A stretch of 64,000 nt of DNA, from the NCBI GenBank assembly GCA_965649825.1, contig OZ287699.1:1178001-1242000 (forward strand), read 5' to 3'. The DNA comes from Penicillus capitatus. Taxonomy: Eukaryota; Chlorophyta. Both the position numbers and the translations under genes were made by a program. The notes below the pieces were generated by a model that was given only the letters and a program-made list of their open reading frames with translations, had not been told where the DNA came from and ran no database searches. Positions 60,101-64,000 of this stretch are shown piece by piece (the first letter of the stretch is position 1; each line of letters starts with the position of its first letter).

Positions 60101-63100
60101 ATCATCACGTGTGCCTTAGGTTCTGGAATCTGTTCCAAACCAACCGTTCTCCTCGGCCGAAGCGCATGCACAGTGCATTGTGGCCAGTCATCGATCAGGA
60201 TTCCTATCCTATCCAATGGATGATCGGATACAGTACGGCGTGCGCTTAACAGTGATCGGGTCCAATCCTCTGTATCCTCTGGCACTGACACAGAAGGGTG
60301 CACAAGGTCAGGAATGTGGTCTGTCTTACCTATGGCAAGGATTCGTGTGGTGTCCAGGAAAGCGGCCGCTGGGACGATCTTCAGATGCAGGTTTCCTCGA
60401 AGCCAAAAGAATTCTCATGAAGGCTTCCGTGCCTGGACGCCTGAACAAAGTCTTTATGATTGTCGCCAGTCTTGCTGTCACAAGTGCGTTGCTCTCGTGG
60501 ATGGCTGGATGGACGCATGAGAATCTGTGTGATGATTCAGGCTCGGGTCTCATTCGGTGTTCCACCCTGCAACTGGAACCTTACTTAACCGTCGCAAATC
60601 AAACGGGAACAACATTGTATCTATGGCAGCCGTTTGTTGACGATCCTGCCAGAACATCGAGCAGAAGACCGATTGAACTAACAGAAAGAGGCACAGCGGC
60701 CGAAACTGGACAGCCTCATGAACAGAACAAAGGAATCCAGACCATCCCGGCAGGCAAGGCGACTGCCTTAGAGAACAACATGCATGAGTAGGTGCACAAC
60801 AGGATTTGTTGGAATGGAGCTGCACGGTTGTCTGAATCGCAAACCTGGCGAGTACCATGTCTGCGCGACAGATTTCCAGACCAAAGAGGCATTCGATTGG
60901 AGCGTACCCTTTTCTATCCGCAGCGAACAAACAGGTCCCTCACGGATATCACACACAGCAATTGCTCAGTTGATTTGACAGGCGATTTTTATTTGGTACT
61001 GTCTCGCCAGAAGAGACGGGAGGAGAATTTGATAGACATGGACGACGAGCTGACATCCAAACTGGACACAGTCCTGCATTACAGAGTCCAAAGCTTGGGA
61101 GAAGGAAGAATTCTGGTGACGTTCATGATGTTGGGATCACCACCTCCTTTCGTCATCGAAAACAGAACGCTCCACACTTTTGCCTTTACACAAGAAGGTA
61201 CAGGCGTTCCATCTATGGATGGCAGCAGGTTTTTCTTCAAATTCCGTGTTCTGCAGTCATTGGCCGTGCCATGCCAGAGATAACAGTCAACCCCTTGTCT
61301 GCCATCGGATGGACAACGCCCTTTGTCATGTGCAATGCACCGAATGCCATTGTGCGAGACAAACAGATCGCTGAGGCCTCGGATGCACACCAGCATAGCT
61401 TTTGCCTGGAGACAGATAAGAGTCTACTCACGCTAAGTGCGTTGCACAAGGCAGCCTTTCCTTTTCGCATGTCTCTTCGCGCAGGCACTCAAGATCAGAC
61501 AAGCAGCTTGATTCCACTCGCCAATAGCAGTGACTATGCTGTCATAGAGGTGAGAGATCAGCACATCGTCTGTATTCCTTATCTCTGGTGGCGCAGGTGA
61601 TGGATGTCGAAGATGTATACGATCACTACTCCGCTTACCAAACACTCGACGATTCTCTGCAGCTTCAATGGGGCCACGAACGCGTTGTCCGTTTCTATCC
61701 GCACCAGAATGCGCTTGTTCAGAACGCACACTTGATGCACCGTTTGTCTACGTGGTGATCGGCATCTCTTGAGAACGTTGCTGGATGTGCAGGGGCCTCC
61801 AGTGCAACTTCTCCTTCGTCCATGACAATCTACACCAAGATCGATGCCCTCAGTGTGTCCTTTGTGGATCAGCATCCCTGTGAGCTGCTGCTGCTTGGGA
61901 TGGATGATCTCATTGTCGAAACGCGTTGTGGCCTCGGTCTGTGTTTCTGCAGGGCACCGTGGATCGATAACGGGCTTGTCTGCATGCAGGGCCAAGAGGA
62001 CAGCATTCGGAATTGAGAATCGGCATCAAGAGTGCTCAATTGGATGATCAGTTACTGGGATCCTCTTTTCCGGTGTTGGCGAAGCATTGGACGAAGGCAA
62101 AAGGAAAACTCAACAGAGACAAGCTCTTTAGCTGCTCTATCGTCCGCGAAGCAGGTCTGCATCATGGACGGCTGCGGTGAAGCACAGAACATAGATCTGT
62201 CTGTTCAGAACATGACGGTCTTCTTTAGGTGTCCGTCAATTGTCAGCAGACTGGGAAATCTCGACATTTCGGTGCACGAACCTATTGTCTGGCGCATTTA
62301 TGACATGCTGACAACGATGGGATGCATTCAGGAATCCACAAAAACGTCACCAAACTCCATCGTATCCACCCTCGATTACTCCATAGAGATGCCGAGACAG
62401 TCTTGCTTAACAGGGTGGAAACCTGGACATCGAGATGGATGTGATCCTGTTGCTCATTTGTGGCATGTGTGTGAGTGTCAGTACCAGAATGGAGCCAACT
62501 TCACGTCCACGAACCATCACATCTCAAGCTGTGGCACTTGGATTGGAATTTGCTAACGTGGATGACGTCGAGGTCCGTCTCCATCTGTCTAAACCATAAG
62601 TTTGCACCAAACAAGCGTGGACAGATTCCTCTTCGTGGATACGAGAGGCAGAATATCCGAGAGCCAGCATCCAAAGTGTGGGACGGAATTGGCTCGCATC
62701 TCAGAGATCAGACGTGGAGGGCCCTGTTTAATCTACTGGAATTCTATCTCACAATTGGAGGCGTCTCTCAGGTTGTGTAAACAGTCCATCTTTCCGATCG
62801 CATGCTGATTGATCTCTTGTACAGGCCCTCTCTGCCGTAGGCAAGGTGATCAAGAAACCTGTGGAGAGTCCACAACAATCATCCGATTCGGGCACATCGT
62901 CGAAAGTGGAATCACTGCATGGCGGTTTTCTAGGAGGTCTATCTCTATCTCTCCATGCTTGCACCCATTTGGCGCTTTAGGCGGCACGGCCTTGGCAAAG
63001 GGAGTGTTTACTGGGGTGACAGGTGTGATGAGTCAGCCTCTCGAAGGAGCTAAACGCGATGGCATGAAAGGACTTGTTACAGGATTCGGCAAAGTGCGGC

Positions 63101-64000
63101 TTCTGGTTACGGGGCATCTCTTCATTCCTGACGATGGATGGTTTAGGGAATTGTTGGTGTCGCAGCTAAGCCGATGAGTGGTGTTCTCGAAGCTGCCTCA
63201 CAGGTCACCCAAGGCATCGATGTCTTCAAGGACAACATCACCTCCAAAATCACGCGTAGGCTCAGCGCTTTACTGTCTTCTCTGAGAAAGCGCGTTCAGG
63301 GCGGTCTGAGATTCCGAGTGTGAGACGGAGACTTCCGCTCTGCATTAAAGGCGATCGATTGGTCCGACCGTATGTAGCGGTGACAAATCTTGTCCGTCGT
63401 TACCGATGTCGATATCCTGGTTTGTGTAGCACGCCTCTCTGGGACAGTGGCTGATGTTTGAAGCCAGTATGACGGATAAACGCCATCGCAAGGCTCCTGA
63501 ATCTGTTACTGAATACTATGAAGGCCATGCCGTTCTGTCAGCATCCGCCGCCATTCTCTGGACAAGCGAAAAGATCTGCATCCTCCACGGCGGTGCCCTC
63601 CACTGACCTGTAACGAAGAATACAGGATCGATTGTTGTGTTTAGAAATCGAGCCCTGGCATGGACGCGCCTTGCTGAATACTCCAGATTCACGGCTACAG
63701 TGTCCGCATGTCTCCATTCACTGGATGTGTCCGTGGAAGGACCTTCTCTCTGTGAATGTCTCTGTGTCATCCGAAAGCGAAGTCTCGACAAAACCAGAGC
63801 GTCTAGAAATCCATCCGAAGACGATCGCCTCGTACAAGACTGGATACTTTATCATCCAAGACATCAGACTTGGAAACGTAAGATAGAAAAGGCCAGTTCA
63901 TTAGGATACGGTTCGGTGACCTTAGGCCAGAAAAATTCAAGCTTCCGTCTGGAAGGCTGCTCAGAGTTATGGAGTGCTCTCAACGACGATTCCTGAAATC
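48121..64000 (+). CDS. VPS13: VPS13-type bridge lipid-transfer protein (3' partial)
   Basis: One very long gene, probably above 4,000 residues, running off the window. N-terminal chorein domain: QALYYLKKYLGRYVEGVDEH, SISVWQGNVVLTNLRFR, then after a 68-nt intron VPWSRLGAEPIVVEIDKVYL. Next NLEIKITNVHIRYE near 48790, typical of VPS13. From 55470 to 56560 there are Vps62-like repeats: FWRPQPPPGYAIMGD, WNPIPPNGYVALGCIA, GIWRPIAPPGYRPLGDA, IWIPVPQEGYRALGCIA. LYTPLWIINKTNV near 59860 marks the SHR-binding domain. GVTGVMSQPLEGAKRDGMKG near 63020 and AAKPMSGVLEAASQVTQGI near 63160 mark the C-terminal VPS13/ATG2 region. Dozens of short introns. Such proteins move lipids between membranes at contact sites. 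Confidence 0.94.
53655..53679 (+). other. Candidate 25-nt intron in VPS13
   Basis: Removing the 25 bases that start GTCACATCTG and end TTGGCAG joins VYPQIIQTQ to VDDGSNTRCFDLDM in one frame. Unspliced, the frame stops soon after. The segment holds GTCACATC twice. Other donor and acceptor pairs I tried do not keep frame. Confidence 0.55.

Overview
This window is nuclear DNA from a unicellular eukaryote with a compact genome. It shows single-copy housekeeping genes on both strands, intergenic gaps often under 130 bp, many spliceosomal introns of about 45-60 nt, and one tRNA-Leu gene. Gene content suggests a flagellated protist with a plastid or a plastid ancestry. A plant-type small subunit of 3-isopropylmalate dehydratase, two ABC1-type kinases, a plant-type Maf protein, an mTERF protein and a plant-type SIS domain ending in RHTNLE point to an algal background. 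OSCP1 and CYB5D1 homologues are usually found in ciliated lineages. I cannot name the species or phylum from the sequence.

Layout. 1-5.5 kb: end of a DUF155/RMND1 gene, tRNA-Leu, an allantoinase-like gene and, head to head with it, CCT3. 5.5-11.7 kb: a thioredoxin-like gene followed by a gene-poor stretch with only doubtful ORFs. 11.7-17 kb: proteasome alpha6, a family-2 glycosyltransferase, an EF-hand membrane protein, LSM4 and a HERP-like ubiquitin-domain protein. 17-28 kb: a homeodomain-SIS fusion gene, a Nup98-like autopeptidase-domain gene, DUS1, OSCP1, CYB5D1 and a type I membrane protein with a duplicated ectodomain. 28-36.7 kb: CSN7, the plastid-type leuD and a full-length Dicer. 36.7-47.3 kb: five minus-strand genes in a row (pfkB kinase, alpha/beta hydrolase, ABC1K with a beta-lactamase-like domain, second ABC1K, mTERF), then a Maf gene head to head with mTERF. 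48.1 kb to the end: one VPS13-type lipid-transfer gene, cut by the window edge.

The most unusual signals are two. First, the introns repeatedly carry the words TCACTCTTTT / AAAAGAGTGA and GTCACATC / GATGTGAC, in either orientation and sometimes as perfect hairpins. Many have poor donors starting GTC, and at least five use GC-AG ends. This looks like introner-type intron families or an unusual branch-site architecture. Second, one predicted 552-residue protein joins a homeodomain to a C-terminal sugar-isomerase (SIS) domain across nine exons whose frame closes exactly. Exon boundaries were placed by eye from reading frame and family conservation, so those in weakly conserved genes are approximate.
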